From an uncultured Ruaniaceae bacterium (GTDB taxonomy: Bacteria > Actinomycetota > Actinomycetes > Actinomycetales > Beutenbergiaceae), in the NCBI GenBank assembly GCA_947251855.1, contig CAMXUZ010000245.1, positions 1 to 7,302 of the forward strand: a stretch of 7,302 nt of DNA, written 5' to 3'. The position numbers and the translations under genes were made by a program. Positions 7,278-7,302 of the stretch are shown piece after piece (within the stretch, counting starts at the first letter, position 1; every line of letters begins with the position of its first letter). Below the pieces are notes generated by a model. That model made no database searches. It had not been told where the DNA came from and saw nothing but the letters and a program-made list of their open reading frames with translations.

Positions 7278-7302
7278 CAGGTTCCTACATCCGCACCCCC
7301 GA
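7274..7302 (+). CDS. Start of a downstream gene (only nine codons visible)
   Basis: An ATG at 7274 overlaps the stop of the wecA-like gene by four bases (ATGA), the same arrangement as other junctions here, and is preceded by a good Shine-Dalgarno stretch AAAGGGAAG (7263-7271). The open frame MTGSYIRTP runs to the window edge. Too little is seen to identify the product. In many Actinobacteria a small membrane protein (AtpI-like) and atpB follow at this place, but that is only an expectation from gene order. Confidence 0.55.

Noticed and set aside
1..7302. CRISPR arrays, insertion sequences, tRNA or rRNA genes, phage or defence genes
   Set aside because: The strand is almost wholly filled by housekeeping genes with short junctions. 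I saw no spaced repeats, transposase motifs, terminal inverted repeats or RNA-gene signatures.

Overview
The window is a high-GC, densely packed stretch of an actinobacterial chromosome. The gene order thrC-thrB-rho-prfA-prmC-tsaC/sua5-wecA-like, ready to run into a further gene (often the ATP synthase cluster in this phylum), is the classic actinobacterial arrangement. The rho-type gene also has the long charged N-terminal insertion seen in actinobacterial Rho proteins. I cannot name the genus; a member of the Micrococcales/Actinomycetaceae part of the phylum is a guess. All genes lie on the + strand.

Layout. Positions 1-708 hold the C-terminal two thirds of threonine synthase (thrC), cut by the window edge. 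It overlaps homoserine kinase (thrB, 708-1592) by one base, and together they give the last two steps of threonine synthesis. A 106-base gap (1593-1698) is the only intergenic region large enough for a promoter. It contains a plausible -10 element, two overlapping inverted repeats that exclude one another, and a good ribosome binding site. A tightly packed series follows: rho-like (1699-3510), prfA (3507-4598), prmC (4612-5496), tsaC/sua5-type (5503-6186), a wecA/tagO-like phosphoglycosyltransferase (6183-7277), and the first codons of another gene (7274 to the edge). Gaps are 13 bases or less, with 4-base stop/start overlaps at three junctions, so translational coupling is expected.

The genes join amino-acid supply, RNA-level control, translation termination (release factor 1 and the methylase that modifies its GGQ glutamine), tRNA t6A synthesis and the first lipid-linked step of cell-envelope glycan synthesis.

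The exceptional feature is the gene in the rho position. The reading frame is intact and the protein aligns along its whole length with Rho. The N-terminal domain, the disordered insertion, the primary RNA-binding fold, the DER motif and the Walker B aspartate are all present. The Walker A P-loop (family consensus PPKAGKT) is replaced by unrelated residues (TDPGIKRL region), and the Q-loop, R-loop and GTGN region are also altered. By sequence this looks like an ATPase-deficient Rho ('pseudo-Rho') in the canonical rho locus. What the protein does, and whether the genome has a second, normal rho, cannot be decided from this window.
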